Origin: Streptomyces sp. NBC_00704
Lineage (GTDB): Bacteria; Actinomycetota; Actinomycetes; Streptomycetales; Streptomycetaceae
Length of the DNA: 64,000 nt
NCBI RefSeq assembly: GCF_036226605.1
Contig: NZ_CP109000.1
Span: forward strand, 3,530,501 to 3,594,500
Direction: 5' to 3'
A program made the translations under genes and the position numbers. This document shows positions 1-8,526 of the stretch, piece after piece; the first letter of the stretch is position 1; every line of letters starts with the position of its first letter. The notes under the pieces are model-generated. The model did no database searches. It saw only the letters and a list, made by a program, of their open reading frames with translations, and had not been told where the DNA came from.

Positions 1-986
1 GGGGTCAGGCGCATCAGCCGCTCCTGCTGCACCAGGCTCGCGCCGAAGCCGACGGAGGCGAGGGCGGCGCAGGCCGCGGCGAGCGGAACGCCGGGGTGCA
101 GCGCGAACAGGGTGTAGGGGGCGGCCAGGAGCAGCAGCAGCGGGGTGGCGAGGCGGGAGCGCCGGTGCGGCGGCAGGAGGCGGCCCACGAGGACGTCGCC
201 GGCCAGCATGCCGAGCGCGGCGCACGCGAACAGCGTGCCCGCCGCGCCGGGGTCGTAGGGCACGAACAGGGCCTCGCAGCCGACGACGAGACCGTTGGGC
301 AGCCACAGCCCCAGGTAGGTCAGGCGGCGTGGCCGGGAGGACCACAGGGCGGTGTTGGCGCGCCGGGTGGCCGCCGCCGACAGCCGGCCGGCGGCGCGCG
401 GCGCACGGGCGGTCAGCCCGAGGCGGGCGACGGCTGCCGAGACCGCGTACAGCAGGGCGGCGAGCAGGAGGACCGGGCGCGGGGACAGCGCGGTCACGAG
501 CGCGCCACCGGTGGCGTAACCGGTGATCTGCGTCAGCCCGCTCATCATGTTGAACAGCGAACGCCCCGGCAGATAGCCGCCCCCGGCGCCGCCGAGGATC
601 TCGTTCAGCAGGCCCCAGCGGACGCCGCCGCCGAGCGAGGCGATCAGCCCCTGCACGAGGACGACGGCGAAGACGCCCCAGGTCGGCAGCCCCGGCAGCG
701 CCATGAGGGCCGTGGCGGCGGCGAAGGCCAGCGAGAGGCCGGTCAGCGCCGACCGCGGCGGCAGCCGGTCGGACCCCGAGAGCAGCACGGTCGCGCCCAG
801 CACCTGCGCGAGGGACGGCCCGAACATGCTCACCGCCGACAGCAGCGGCGAACCGGTGGCCCGGAAGACGAGGGTGGCGAGGGCGAGCCCGCCGACCGTC
901 TGGGCGGCGGTGTGGGCGGCGGAGGAGAGGAACAGCGGGGTGAACTCGGGGACGCGGAAGAGCTGGCGGTAGGAGAGGCCGGTCAT
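1..986 (-). CDS. MFS transporter, 3' end cut off by window edge
   Basis: The reading frame opens at the ATG at 986-984 (MTGLSYRQLFRVPEFTPLFL) and runs leftward off the window without a stop, giving about 328 residues. Successive hydrophobic segments alternate with short Arg-rich loops (for example ALALATLVFRATGSPLLSAV and VLVQGLIASLGGGVRWGLLN), as in 12-helix major facilitator proteins of the drug-efflux or DHA type. The C-terminal helices lie outside the window. It diverges from the ArsR-like gene at 1239, with a repeat-bearing intergenic region between them. Substrate cannot be inferred; efflux of a small molecule is only the family expectation. Confidence 0.8.
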   Translation of the reverse strand, partial: MTGLSYRQLFRVPEFTPLFLSSAAHTAAQTVGGLALATLVFRATGSPLLSAVSMFGPSLAQVLGATVLLSGSDRLPPRSALTGLSLAFAAATALMALPGLPTWGVFAVVLVQGLIASLGGGVRWGLLNEILGGAGGGYLPGRSLFNMMSGLTQITGYATGGALVTALSPRPVLLLAALLYAVSAAVARLGLTARAPRAAGRLSAAATRRANTALWSSRPRRLTYLGLWLPNGLVVGCEALFVPYDPGAAGTLFACAALGMLAGDVLVGRLLPPHRRSRLATPLLLLLAAPYTLFALHPGVPLAAACAALASVGFGASLVQQERLMRLT

Positions 987-1113
987 GGCCGCAGTCTGGG
1001 GCGGGTTCGGGAAGGGCGGTTATTGTTTCGCCGGCCCGCGAAACGTCGTGGGCCGCGGGGCACGAGACGTGGACGCCGGGGAACGACATGGACGCCGGGG
1101 AACGTCGTGGGCC

Positions 1114-1189
1114 GCGCGGATCACCGCTGGTCGCGCGGATCACCGCGGATGGCGCGGATCACCGCTGGTCGCGCGGATCACCGCGGACG
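1114..1189. repeat. 19-bp tandem repeat, four copies
   Basis: Four copies of a 19-bp unit begin at 1114, 1133, 1152 and 1171. Each starts with the core GCGCGGATCACCGC; the tails alternate between TGGTC and GGATG/GGACG, so the array also reads as two 38-bp units. Just upstream, GGACGCCGGGGAACG is duplicated (about 1071-1105) and CGTCGTGGGCCGCG occurs near 1044 and 1103. The array fills the divergent region between the MFS gene and the ArsR-like gene, about 50 bp before the latter's start. Whether it is a binding array or replication slippage is unknown. Confidence 0.85.
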
Positions 1190-1238
1190 GCGGGGAACGC
1201 CGTAGGCGGCGGAGGACGGCCGGAAGGAGGTGCGGGGC

Positions 1239-2252
1239 ATGGGCTGGTGGCAGGTGAACGCCGACACCCTCGCCCGCAGCCGGTTCGTGCTCTCCCCGCT
1301 CGCCGAGACCTTCGCGAGCCTGAAGCTGCTGCACGCGGGGACCGGCGCGCACCCCGGCGAGCACGCCTGGCTGCGCGCCCACCTCCCCGGCCACCGCGCG
1401 AGGATGGCCGCCGACCCGGTGACCGCGCTGCTCGTGCGGGCCGGGCTCGGGTCGTGGGAATCCCCCCGCGCGGGCGGTTCCGGGCGCGGGGGATGGATCG
1501 CCGACTTCCTCACGCCGACGCCGAGGGAGGGCGAGAGCTTCGAGGAGGGCGTGGCGCGGGTGCGGGCGGCGGACCCGGCGGCGGCCCGGGCCCATCTGCG
1601 GACGTCCCTGGCCGGTCCGCTGCCCGCCGCCCTGGAGCGCGACGACCTGCCCGAGCGGGCGGCGGCGCTGCTGGAGCACGTGTGGGAGACGGGCGTGCGG
1701 CCGTACTGGGAACGGCGGCGGCGCGTCCTCGAGGCCGACGTCGTGGCGCGCACCGCGCTGGTCAGCCGGGGCGGCTGGGCCGCCGTGCTGGACTCGCTGC
1801 GGCCGGGCACGCGCTGGCTCGGGGAGAGCCGCTTCCAGGTCAACCCGCACGAGTACCCGCCCCGCGAGGCCTCCGGCGCGGAGCTGCTGTTCGTGCCGGT
1901 CACCCCGGAGACCGGCTGGGTCGCCTGGGAGGGGCGGGAGCGGTACGCGGTGGTCTACCCGTGCTCCGGCGTCCTCGCCGGGGACCGCGAGGAGCGCGCC
2001 CGCGCCGTCCCGGCCGCGCTCGGCACGCTGCTGGGCCCCGGCCGGGCCGCGGTGCTGGTGCTGCTCGCCGCGCCCCTGAGCACCACCCAGCTGGTGGCGC
2101 TGACCGGCCAGGGCCTCGGTTCGGTCGGCCGGCATCTGCGGGTCCTGCTGGACGCGGGCCTGGTGGAACGCCGGCGCGCGGGCCGCTCGGTGCTGTACTC
2201 CCGCACCCCGGCGGGCCGCACCCTGACCGAGGCGGCCACCCACCGCCCGTGA
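1239..2252 (+). CDS. ArsR/SmtB-type winged-helix regulator with N-terminal DUF5937-like domain
   Basis: A 337-residue protein. I chose ATG 1239 because AGGAGG at 1225-1230 sits 8 nt upstream; an in-frame GTG at 1230 lies inside that Shine-Dalgarno. The last 75 residues read as a winged helix: SAPLSTTQLVALTGQGLGSVGRHLRVLLDAGLVERRRAGRSVLYSRT, with strand, recognition helix (SVGRHLRVLLDAGLV) and Arg-rich wing. The first 250 residues match the Streptomyces layout in which a DUF5937-type N-terminal region precedes an ArsR head; its ligand is unknown. No metal-binding Cys pair is visible. Divergence from the MFS transporter suggests it controls that pump, but this is inference. Confidence 0.75.
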   Translation: MGWWQVNADTLARSRFVLSPLAETFASLKLLHAGTGAHPGEHAWLRAHLPGHRARMAADPVTALLVRAGLGSWESPRAGGSGRGGWIADFLTPTPREGESFEEGVARVRAADPAAARAHLRTSLAGPLPAALERDDLPERAAALLEHVWETGVRPYWERRRRVLEADVVARTALVSRGGWAAVLDSLRPGTRWLGESRFQVNPHEYPPREASGAELLFVPVTPETGWVAWEGRERYAVVYPCSGVLAGDREERARAVPAALGTLLGPGRAAVLVLLAAPLSTTQLVALTGQGLGSVGRHLRVLLDAGLVERRRAGRSVLYSRTPAGRTLTEAATHRP

Positions 2253-2380
2253 CCCTCACGGACGAGCCGGGAAAGGGCGCGGAGGGCGCAGCGGGGCCGG
2301 ACAAGGGCCGGACGACCGGGCAGGGGGCGGACAAGGGGCGGACAAGGGGCGGGGCGAGGCCGGAAGCTAGCATCCGGGGC

Positions 2381-2884
2381 ATGACTACTGATGCCGGCGC
2401 CTCCCCCCTCGACGTACCGATCGACGCCCTCAAGGGCGGTTCCGCGGACCTCTCGCAGTACGCGGGCCAGGCCGTCCTCGTGGTGAACGTGGCCTCCAAG
2501 TGCGGGCTCACCCCGCAGTACAACGGTCTGGAGCGGCTCCAGGAGCGGTACGCCGCCCAGGGCTTCACCGTGCTGGGAGTGCCCTGCAACCAGTTCCTCG
2601 GGCAGGAGCCCGGCAGCGCCGAGGAGATCGCCGAGTTCTGCTCCGCGACCTACGGCGTGACCTTCCCGCTGACGGAGAAGGTCGAGGTGAACGGCGACGA
2701 CCGGCACCCGCTGTACCGGCGGCTGGTCGGGTTCGCGGACGCCGAGGGCCACACGGGCGACATCCGCTGGAACTTCGAGAAGTTCCTGATCGGCCGGGAC
2801 GGCTCCGTCGTCGCCCGCTTCTCGCCGCAGACCGAGCCCGAGGCCGCCGAGGTCGTGGCCGCCATCGAGGGCCAGCTGGGCTGA
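2381..2884 (+). CDS. Glutathione peroxidase family protein (thiol peroxidase)
   Basis: 167 residues, the normal length for bacterial GPx. It reduces peroxides with a peroxidatic cysteine, not selenocysteine: Cys41 in NVASKCGLTPQYNGLERL. The rest of the catalytic tetrad is visible as the Gln of GVPCNQFLGQEPG (Q75) and the Trp-Asn of RWNFEKFLIGRDG. Streptomyces uses mycothiol, so the electron donor is probably thioredoxin-like or mycothiol-linked, not glutathione. It begins at ATG 2381; the region just upstream carries a short GGACAAGGGGC repeat (2320-2352) and no strong Shine-Dalgarno. It is monocistronic and converges on the DUF397 gene across a hairpin. The family call is secure. Confidence 0.93.
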   Translation: MTTDAGASPLDVPIDALKGGSADLSQYAGQAVLVVNVASKCGLTPQYNGLERLQERYAAQGFTVLGVPCNQFLGQEPGSAEEIAEFCSATYGVTFPLTEKVEVNGDDRHPLYRRLVGFADAEGHTGDIRWNFEKFLIGRDGSVVARFSPQTEPEAAEVVAAIEGQLG

Positions 2885-2931
2885 CCGCGACGGCGGGCCC
2901 GCGGTCTGCCCGCCCGGCCCGGAACGGCACC

Positions 2932-2972
2932 GGGCCCTCTCGGCTAGGACGGCGATCTGGTCGAGAGGGCCC
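2932..2972. terminator. Perfect inverted repeat between convergent genes
   Basis: GGGCCCTCTCG (2932-2942) is exactly complementary to CGAGAGGGCCC (2962-2972), leaving a 19-nt loop. It lies between the glutathione peroxidase gene and the DUF397 gene read from the other strand, so it could stop both transcripts. There is no T-tract, as is usual in Streptomyces. Confidence 0.65.
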
Positions 2973-3060
2973 TTGGGCGGTTCCTGTGCGGTGGTGCGGG
3001 ACACGGGCGGTCCGGCCTCCGGCCGGCTGCCGGTGACCGGCGCGGCGGGGAGTGCCCGCC

Positions 3061-3252
3061 CTACGCCTTGACCGATGCCACGAACTCGCTCCACGCGTCG
3101 GCGGGGAAGACCAGGTTGGGGCCGTCCTGGACCTTGGAGTCGCGGACGAGGAGGGCCTGAACGGCCGGCGACTTGACCTCGACGCACGCACCGTTGCCCG
3201 TGGAGTAGGAGGACTTGGTCCACGAGTGTGCGCTGCCCTGACGAATTGCCAT
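3061..3252 (-). CDS. DUF397 domain protein
   Basis: 63 residues; the central WTKSSYSTGNGACVEVK segment and the later VRDSKVQDGPNLVFPADAW segment are the hallmark of DUF397. These small actinobacterial proteins are usually encoded beside DUF5753 helix-turn-helix regulators, as here: the regulator (3514-4371) lies upstream on the same strand. Some pairs behave like toxin-antitoxin or developmental switch modules (the Scr1 type), so a partner role for this protein is plausible but unproven. Start ATG 3252 is preceded on its strand by the GGAG of CTCCGGAGC. The 261-bp gap to the regulator is less GC-rich than the rest and carries a TTCCAATGGAA dyad near 3416, suggesting its own promoter. Confidence 0.85.
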   Translation of the reverse strand: MAIRQGSAHSWTKSSYSTGNGACVEVKSPAVQALLVRDSKVQDGPNLVFPADAWSEFVASVKA

Positions 3253-3513
3253 GTTTTTGCTCCGGAGTGCAGTTGTTGAGTAGCTGTCCTCGCACCACGG
3301 ACCTCACGGCGGCCCCGCGGCACGTTCACGCCAACCTTGTTGCTCGATGGCGTGATCGACGCTACTCGCCAACATCGACTGACGAAGCGACTATTCACTC
3401 GACCGGATGACATATTCCAATGGAAACTTCCATCCTGCCGGGGGGTGGGCGTACTATGCGGCACTCCCCACGCGAATGTCCGTCATATCGAACATCTGGC
3501 TTTCCCAACGGCC

Positions 3514-4371
3514 TTACGGCACATATCCCTTGGCGATGTCGGCGATGAACTGACGGGACTGTTCGACGTTCAGCGCCTGGGCGCGCAGATGCTCGTACAT
3601 CACGCTGTACTTCTGCACGTCGTTCGGCTTCTCCAGGTAGAGGTCGCTGGTGACGCCCTCGATGTAGACGACGCTGGAGTCGGCGGTGTCGGGGAATTCG
3701 AGGATCGCGTACTGGCCGTTCAGACCGGGATGCGCGCCCATGTCGAAGGGGATCACCTGGACCGTGACATGCGGGAGCTGGGACTGCTCCACGAGGTGTT
3801 CCAGCTGGTCCCGCATGAGTTCACGGCTGCCGACGACTCTTCTCAGCGCCGACTCGTCCATCACGCTCCACAGCCGCAGCGGGTTCTCCCCGGAGGAGAC
3901 GCGTTCCTGCCTGCGCATGCGCACCTGCACGCGCTTCTCGATCTCCGTGTGCGCGGTCTCCGGCAGCGCGCCCGAGATCAGCGCCTCCGCGTACTGGCGG
4001 GTCTGCAACAGCCCCGGCACGACCTGCGGGTCGTACACGCGCAGACTGGCCGCGTCGGTCTCCAGGCCGATGTAGACGCTGTAGGGGACGTCGCCGAAGG
4101 CGTGCCACCAGCCCTGCTGGCGCGAGTCCTTGGCCATCTCCATCAGCGAGTCGACCATCCGCTGGTCCTCGACCTCGTACACCCCGCACAGATCGCGGAC
4201 GTCGCGCTGGCTGATGCTGCGCCGGCCGTTCTCCAGCCGGCTGATCTTCGACTGGGACACCAGCAGGCGCTCGGCGACCTCCTCGGCCGTCATGCCCTTG
4301 AGCTCACGGAGCCGGCGCAGCTCCTGGCCCAACCGGCGTCGCCTGACAGTGGGATTGACATTGGACGCCAC
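3514..4371 (-). CDS. Helix-turn-helix regulator with DUF5753 domain
   Basis: 285 residues from GTG 4371; GGAGG lies 10 nt upstream on the coding strand, and the frame further upstream is repeat-like and rejected. The N-terminal XRE helix-turn-helix reads LGQELRRLRELKGMTAEEVAERLLVSQSKISRLENGRRSI. The C-terminal DUF5753 region follows: the motifs VVPGLLQTRQYAEAL, LRLWSVMDESALRR and VTVQVIPFDMGAHPGLNG are diagnostic. Such proteins are DNA-binding partners of DUF397 proteins and resemble the WhiJ/Scr1 developmental regulators. Autoregulation through the gene-free 4372-4714 region is likely. Specific targets cannot be read from sequence. Confidence 0.88.
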   Translation of the reverse strand: MASNVNPTVRRRRLGQELRRLRELKGMTAEEVAERLLVSQSKISRLENGRRSISQRDVRDLCGVYEVEDQRMVDSLMEMAKDSRQQGWWHAFGDVPYSVYIGLETDAASLRVYDPQVVPGLLQTRQYAEALISGALPETAHTEIEKRVQVRMRRQERVSSGENPLRLWSVMDESALRRVVGSRELMRDQLEHLVEQSQLPHVTVQVIPFDMGAHPGLNGQYAILEFPDTADSSVVYIEGVTSDLYLEKPNDVQKYSVMYEHLRAQALNVEQSRQFIADIAKGYVP

Positions 4372-4714
4372 GGGACGTGCACCTCCGACTGCGTGTCTGT
4401 ACCTGACACTTTGCGTATCTGCTGTTGAGCAGACTGCCACCAAGGTGCTTTCCACCGCTGGAAAACGGTGGTTATGCGGCCGGTACACGCCAGTTCGGAT
4501 CAGCACCCCCACCGGCGCCGACACACGTCCGCGCGGGGCGGTGTGGCACACCGCCCCGCGCGGGCCGCGGCGGCTCCCGAACGGGTCCTGCGTACTGCGA
4601 TGGTGCGGTCGTGCGCGCCTGCGTGCACGGCGTCGCGCGGTCATGCCCGCGCGATGTCGCGCGGGTGCTCTCGCGATGCCGTGCGGTGCTCTCGCGGTGT
4701 CGGGGAACTGCGGC
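4372..4714. other. 343-bp gene-free region with terminator and promoter zone
   Basis: It lies between the GPP34 gene (upstream, minus strand) and the HTH gene. The GPP34-proximal end carries iterated CGCGATGTCGCGCGGGTGCTCTCGCG-type repeats (about 4640-4710); a 17-bp perfect hairpin is at 4529-4563. The HTH-proximal 130 bp (4390-4490) is relatively AT-rich and is where that gene's promoter must lie. ORFs here are shadows with repeat-like translation. Confidence 0.6.
4529..4563 (-). terminator. 17-bp perfect hairpin after the GPP34 gene
   Basis: CCGCGCGGGGCGGTGTG (4529-4545) and its exact complement (4547-4563) are separated by one base. In the minus-strand transcript of the GPP34 gene this forms a very stable stem about 150 nt past the stop codon. 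There is no U-tract. A near-zero spacer also allows a cruciform or a dyad binding site, so the terminator role is inferred. Confidence 0.55.
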
Positions 4715-5470
4715 TCAGTGGGCCACGACACGCGCCAGGGAACCGCGGTGCGGCTGCGCCGGAACGCCACGGGCGGGTTCCGGAGCGGGCCTCGCTCCCG
4801 GCCCGGCCTGACGGCCGGCGGGTGGCTGGTTGCGGCGCGGCTGTGCCACCGCGCCGTTCTGGACGTCCATCACGGCGTGCGCCACGAGACCGCCCATCGG
4901 GTCGTGCCTGATCAGATCCCGCAGCCGGGAGCGGGACGAGCGTCCCTCGTTGCCCGGGTACAGGTGCTTGCCGAGGCCGACCGCGTGCGCCAGTGCGGCG
5001 AGCGCCGCGGTCCGCGGGTCCGGCGGCACGCCGGTGCGGATCGCGGAGTCCAGCCGGGCCTTGATCTCCCGGCTGATGTCGGTGTCCGTCGCCTGGTAGC
5101 GAGTCGTCGGCAGCACTCCGCACATCTGGCCCGCCACGGCATGCACCATGCCGCACCGCTCCAGATGCGAGAGGTAGGTCTGGCGGAGCCCGAGACGCGG
5201 CCCGCCGATCCAGTGGACGGCCCGTACGGGAGCGCCACGCCTTCGCAGCAACTCCAACGCGCAGTCCAGTGTCGGATCTCCAGTCGGCCGTGGGGACACC
5301 ACGGCGATACGATCCCCGTCAGGGGCTATCCGCCCGGCCAGCGCCAGCTCCACTAGCTGCGCTCCGGCCAGACCAAGGTCGAGCGACTGCGGCTGTGCGG
5401 TGGTACCCGTGGTCGGGTCCAACGCCAGCAGAAGAAGCTCTTCCGGAATCGTTCTGCGGCTCCTGCCCAT
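4715..5470 (-). CDS. GPP34/GOLPH3-family protein
   Basis: 251 residues. The opening PEELLLLALDPTTGTT followed by LDLGLAGAQLVELALAGRIAPDGDRIAVV matches the N-terminal fold of the GPP34 (GOLPH3/Vps74) family, which in eukaryotes binds phosphoinositides at the Golgi and is abundant but uncharacterised in actinomycetes. The middle part is alpha-helical (LRRRGAPVRAVHWI, LRQTYLSHLERCGMV). The last 50 residues are Pro/Arg-rich and probably disordered. It is divergent from the carboxypeptidase gene, with 237 bp between starts. No role can be assigned with confidence; membrane-lipid association is the family expectation. Confidence 0.82.
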   Translation of the reverse strand: MGRSRRTIPEELLLLALDPTTGTTAQPQSLDLGLAGAQLVELALAGRIAPDGDRIAVVSPRPTGDPTLDCALELLRRRGAPVRAVHWIGGPRLGLRQTYLSHLERCGMVHAVAGQMCGVLPTTRYQATDTDISREIKARLDSAIRTGVPPDPRTAALAALAHAVGLGKHLYPGNEGRSSRSRLRDLIRHDPMGGLVAHAVMDVQNGAVAQPRRNQPPAGRQAGPGARPAPEPARGVPAQPHRGSLARVVAH

Positions 5471-5707
5471 CCATGCCTCCCCGCGTGGATGAATGACAGG
5501 GTGACCCCTCTCACATTCATCTGTCGAGGGTGCGTGACCTGTTTGTAGTGGAACCAGTAGGTATGTCGTTCTCGTCTACCGCAGGAGCCAAGCCCTCTAC
5601 ACAGGACACTGGTACATGGTTCGGACAGCGCCGCGAGGCGGGTCCGGGGCGGGCTGTTCACGGTTCGGCAGGCGCGCTGACGGCGTGCGGCACAGGAGGA
5701 GGCATCG

Positions 5708-8356
5708 GTGGCGGGCGAGTCCCCCGACAGGTCGAAGCAGCGCGAGTCGTCGGCAGAACCGACGTCGGGGAGCGCGGGCACGGTTCCCGAAGCACGTGAG
5801 TCCGGTGACTCCCGCGAGCCCCGCGATCCGCGGGTCGCGGTGGCACGGGACGGCGGTCCGTCGGCGGCGCGCGGCGGCGTCGACACGGCGACCCGCGTCT
5901 TCTCGGTCCGGGGCGTGAAAACCGAGCCCGAGGAGTCCGAGCAGTCCGAGGGGTCCGAGCAGTCCGAGGAACCCGAGGAGCGTGGGGAACCCGCCGGGAG
6001 CGGCAGGACCGACGAGTCCGAGAAGCCCGAGGCGGCGGCCGAGCCCGAGGCCGCCGAGGCGACGTCCGCGGACGGGACGCCGGCGACCGGGAAGGCGGCC
6101 GAGCCCGAAGCCGCCGACGACGCGGAGGCCGCCGCGGACGCCGAGAGCGCCCCGGAGGAGCCGCAGCCCCGCGAGACCGCCCAGGACGCCTCCACCGGGG
6201 CCCCGAAGGCCGAGGACGGCGAGAGCGCCCCGGAGATTTCCGACACCGCCGCGGCGGGCGGTGACGAGCGCCTGCGCGCCGCGGTCGCCCAGTGGGTGTC
6301 CACGGCGGACGAGAAGACCGCCGGCAAGAGCACCCCCGACCCGGACGCCGACCAGGACCCGCACCCCGACTCGGACTCGGACTCCGGCTCCGGCTCGGAG
6401 GAACGTTCCGCGAGCGCCGGCGAGGCGACGGACCGGCCCGCTTCCAAGTCCGCGTCCAAGCCCGCGCCGAAGTGGGCCACGGACGACAAGGCCGATAAAG
6501 AGGACAAGGCTGACGAGACCGGCAAGGCCGCCGAGCCGGACGAAGAGGCCGGCCGAAGCGTCGAGACCGGCGACGAGACGGGCGGCAAGGCGGCCGACCG
6601 GCCCGTCGACCAGCCCACCGCCGTCTTCAAGACCCCCCGGCCCAAGCCCGCCGTCGACCAGCCGACCACCATGCTGAAGCTCGGCGCGGCCGCCCGGCCC
6701 ACGTCCGACGAGGACGCCAAGAGCGCCGAGGACGCCAAGAGCGTCAAGGGCGCGGCAAGCGTCGAGGACGCGAAGGACGACGCGGCCGCGAGGACCGGCG
6801 GGGCCGGAAAGCCGGGCACGGCCGACAAGGCCGACAAGGCCGGGAAGCCCGCCGCGGCCCGCACGGCCGGTACGGCCGACGAGGCCGACGACGTCGACGC
6901 GGGGTCGGCGGACGAGCCCGTCGCCGAGCGGACGAGCACGTTCGTCGCGCTCAAGCCGCTGGACGAGCCGCGCGCGCCCAAGCCCCCGGTCAAGCCGTCC
7001 GCGCCTCGGCAGGCCGACGTCACCGCGCTCGTGCCGCAGGTGGGTCCCGAGCGGACCACCCAGCAGCCGCTGCCGCCGAAGCCGCCGCTGGACCTGCTGG
7101 CCGAGCTGACGAACACCCCGCCGCCCCCGCCCACGCCCCTGCGCCAGCTCCGCCGGCGGCTCAAGATCTGGACGCCGCTGGTCCTCCTGCTGCTCGTCGT
7201 GTTTGCGATCGCGCAGGCCGCGCGGCCGCTGCCGACGCCCGGGCTCACGCTCACCGCGAAGGACTCGTACACGTTCGAGGGCGGCAAGACGCAGCTCCCC
7301 TGGCCGAACGAGGGCCAGGGCTGGATGGACGCCGACGGCGTCGGCACGATGGGCAGCTTCGGCAAGCAGACGCCCGTGGCCATCGGCTCGGTCGCCAAGA
7401 CCATGACCTCGTACATCATCCTCAAGAGCCACCCGATGAAGGCCGGGGAGGAAGGCCCGAGGATCAGGATCGACGCGACGGCGGAGAAGGAGGGCGGCTA
7501 CGACGTCACGGGCGACGAGTCGACGCTGAACACCGTCAAGGAGGGCCAGACCCTCACCGAGCACCAGGCGCTGTCGGCCGTCCTGATCCCCTCCGCCAAC
7601 AACATCGCGCGGCTCCTCGCGCGCTGGGACGCGGGTTCGGAGGCGGCCTTCGTGAAGAAGATGAACGCCACCGCCAGGGAACTGGGGATGACGAACACGA
7701 CGTACACCGACCCCTCGGGCCTGAAGGAGACGACCGTCTCCACCGCCGAGGACCAGGTCAAGCTCGGCCGGGCGTTCGTGAAGGTGCCGGCGCTGGTCGC
7801 CATCTCCAGCGCGGCCAGCTGGGACGACCCGTCCGGCAAGAACTGGCCCAACTACAACACCCTGCCGTACAACATGGGCGCGATCGGCATCAAGACCGGC
7901 AGCACCACCGCGGCGGGCGGCAACCTGCTCTTCGCCTCGCGCAAGAAGGTCGGCGGGCAGACGGTGACCCTGGTCGGCGCGGTCCTCGGCCAGCACAAGC
8001 CGAGGATCCTGGAGACGGTCAACGCCGTCAGCCAGAAGGCCCTGCTCGCCGCCCAGGACGCGCTGGCCTCGGCGAAGATCCTCAAGAAGGGCGACGTCGT
8101 CGGGTACGTGGACGACAGGCTGGGCAACCACACGCCCGTCGTCATCACCGAGGACGTCCCGGCGGTCGGCTGGGCGGGCATGACGGTGAAGCTGTCGTTC
8201 ACCGCCGGCGAGGTGCCGCACAGTGCGAAGGCCGGCGCGCAGGTGGGCACGCTCACCGTCGGGGACGGCACGAGCGGCGCCGTGAAGGTGCCGGTCGCGC
8301 TGCGGTCCGACCTGAACGAGCCGGGCTTCCCGGACAAGCTGACACGACTCGGCTGA
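5708..8356 (+). CDS. D-alanyl-D-alanine carboxypeptidase (peptidase S11) with long disordered cytoplasmic N-terminus
   Basis: 882 residues from GTG 5708, preceded by AGGAGGA. Residues 1-484 are low-complexity, rich in Ala, Glu, Asp, Lys and Pro. One membrane segment follows at about 485-507 (KIWTPLVLLLLVVFAIAQ). The extracellular S11 domain carries all three penicillin-binding motifs: S561-V-A-K564, S629-A-N631 and K729-T-G. It should trim the terminal D-Ala of peptidoglycan stem peptides outside the cell. The usual S11 enzyme is about 400 residues; here a cytosolic domain of similar size has been added. That domain repeats a Thr-x-x-Phe/Leu-Lys motif (DQPTAVFK, DQPTTMLK, TATRVFSVR, TSTFVALK), a possible kinase target. 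A hairpin ends the unit. Confidence 0.92.
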   Translation: MAGESPDRSKQRESSAEPTSGSAGTVPEARESGDSREPRDPRVAVARDGGPSAARGGVDTATRVFSVRGVKTEPEESEQSEGSEQSEEPEERGEPAGSGRTDESEKPEAAAEPEAAEATSADGTPATGKAAEPEAADDAEAAADAESAPEEPQPRETAQDASTGAPKAEDGESAPEISDTAAAGGDERLRAAVAQWVSTADEKTAGKSTPDPDADQDPHPDSDSDSGSGSEERSASAGEATDRPASKSASKPAPKWATDDKADKEDKADETGKAAEPDEEAGRSVETGDETGGKAADRPVDQPTAVFKTPRPKPAVDQPTTMLKLGAAARPTSDEDAKSAEDAKSVKGAASVEDAKDDAAARTGGAGKPGTADKADKAGKPAAARTAGTADEADDVDAGSADEPVAERTSTFVALKPLDEPRAPKPPVKPSAPRQADVTALVPQVGPERTTQQPLPPKPPLDLLAELTNTPPPPPTPLRQLRRRLKIWTPLVLLLLVVFAIAQAARPLPTPGLTLTAKDSYTFEGGKTQLPWPNEGQGWMDADGVGTMGSFGKQTPVAIGSVAKTMTSYIILKSHPMKAGEEGPRIRIDATAEKEGGYDVTGDESTLNTVKEGQTLTEHQALSAVLIPSANNIARLLARWDAGSEAAFVKKMNATARELGMTNTTYTDPSGLKETTVSTAEDQVKLGRAFVKVPALVAISSAASWDDPSGKNWPNYNTLPYNMGAIGIKTGSTTAAGGNLLFASRKKVGGQTVTLVGAVLGQHKPRILETVNAVSQKALLAAQDALASAKILKKGDVVGYVDDRLGNHTPVVITEDVPAVGWAGMTVKLSFTAGEVPHSAKAGAQVGTLTVGDGTSGAVKVPVALRSDLNEPGFPDKLTRLG

Positions 8357-8382
8357 CGCCCTGACCGCGTCCGCACCCCCGC

Positions 8383-8416
8383 GCACCCCGTCGGGCAGCC
8401 GCCCGGCGGGGTGCGT
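8383..8416 (+). terminator. Hairpin after the carboxypeptidase gene
   Basis: CGCACCCCG-T-CGGGC pairs with GCCCG-G-CGGGGTGCG across a 4-base loop (8383-8416), 26 nt past the stop codon. One mismatch interrupts the stem. It fits a GC-rich intrinsic terminator without a T-tract. Confidence 0.65.
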
Positions 8417-8526
8417 GCTAGCGTCGCGAAACGGGACAGGTCGCCGGTCGCGAGGGCGCAGCCGTGCAGCGGACGTGAGCGGGACGCGACCGAGAACAGA
8501 GGACGGGACACGGGGAGTGCCTTCAG

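Noticed and set aside
96..1205. Long + strand ORF over the MFS gene and repeat region
   Set aside because: Translation is Gln/Arg/Gly-rich shadow sequence typical of antisense frames in very GC-rich DNA; the minus frame encodes clear membrane helices.
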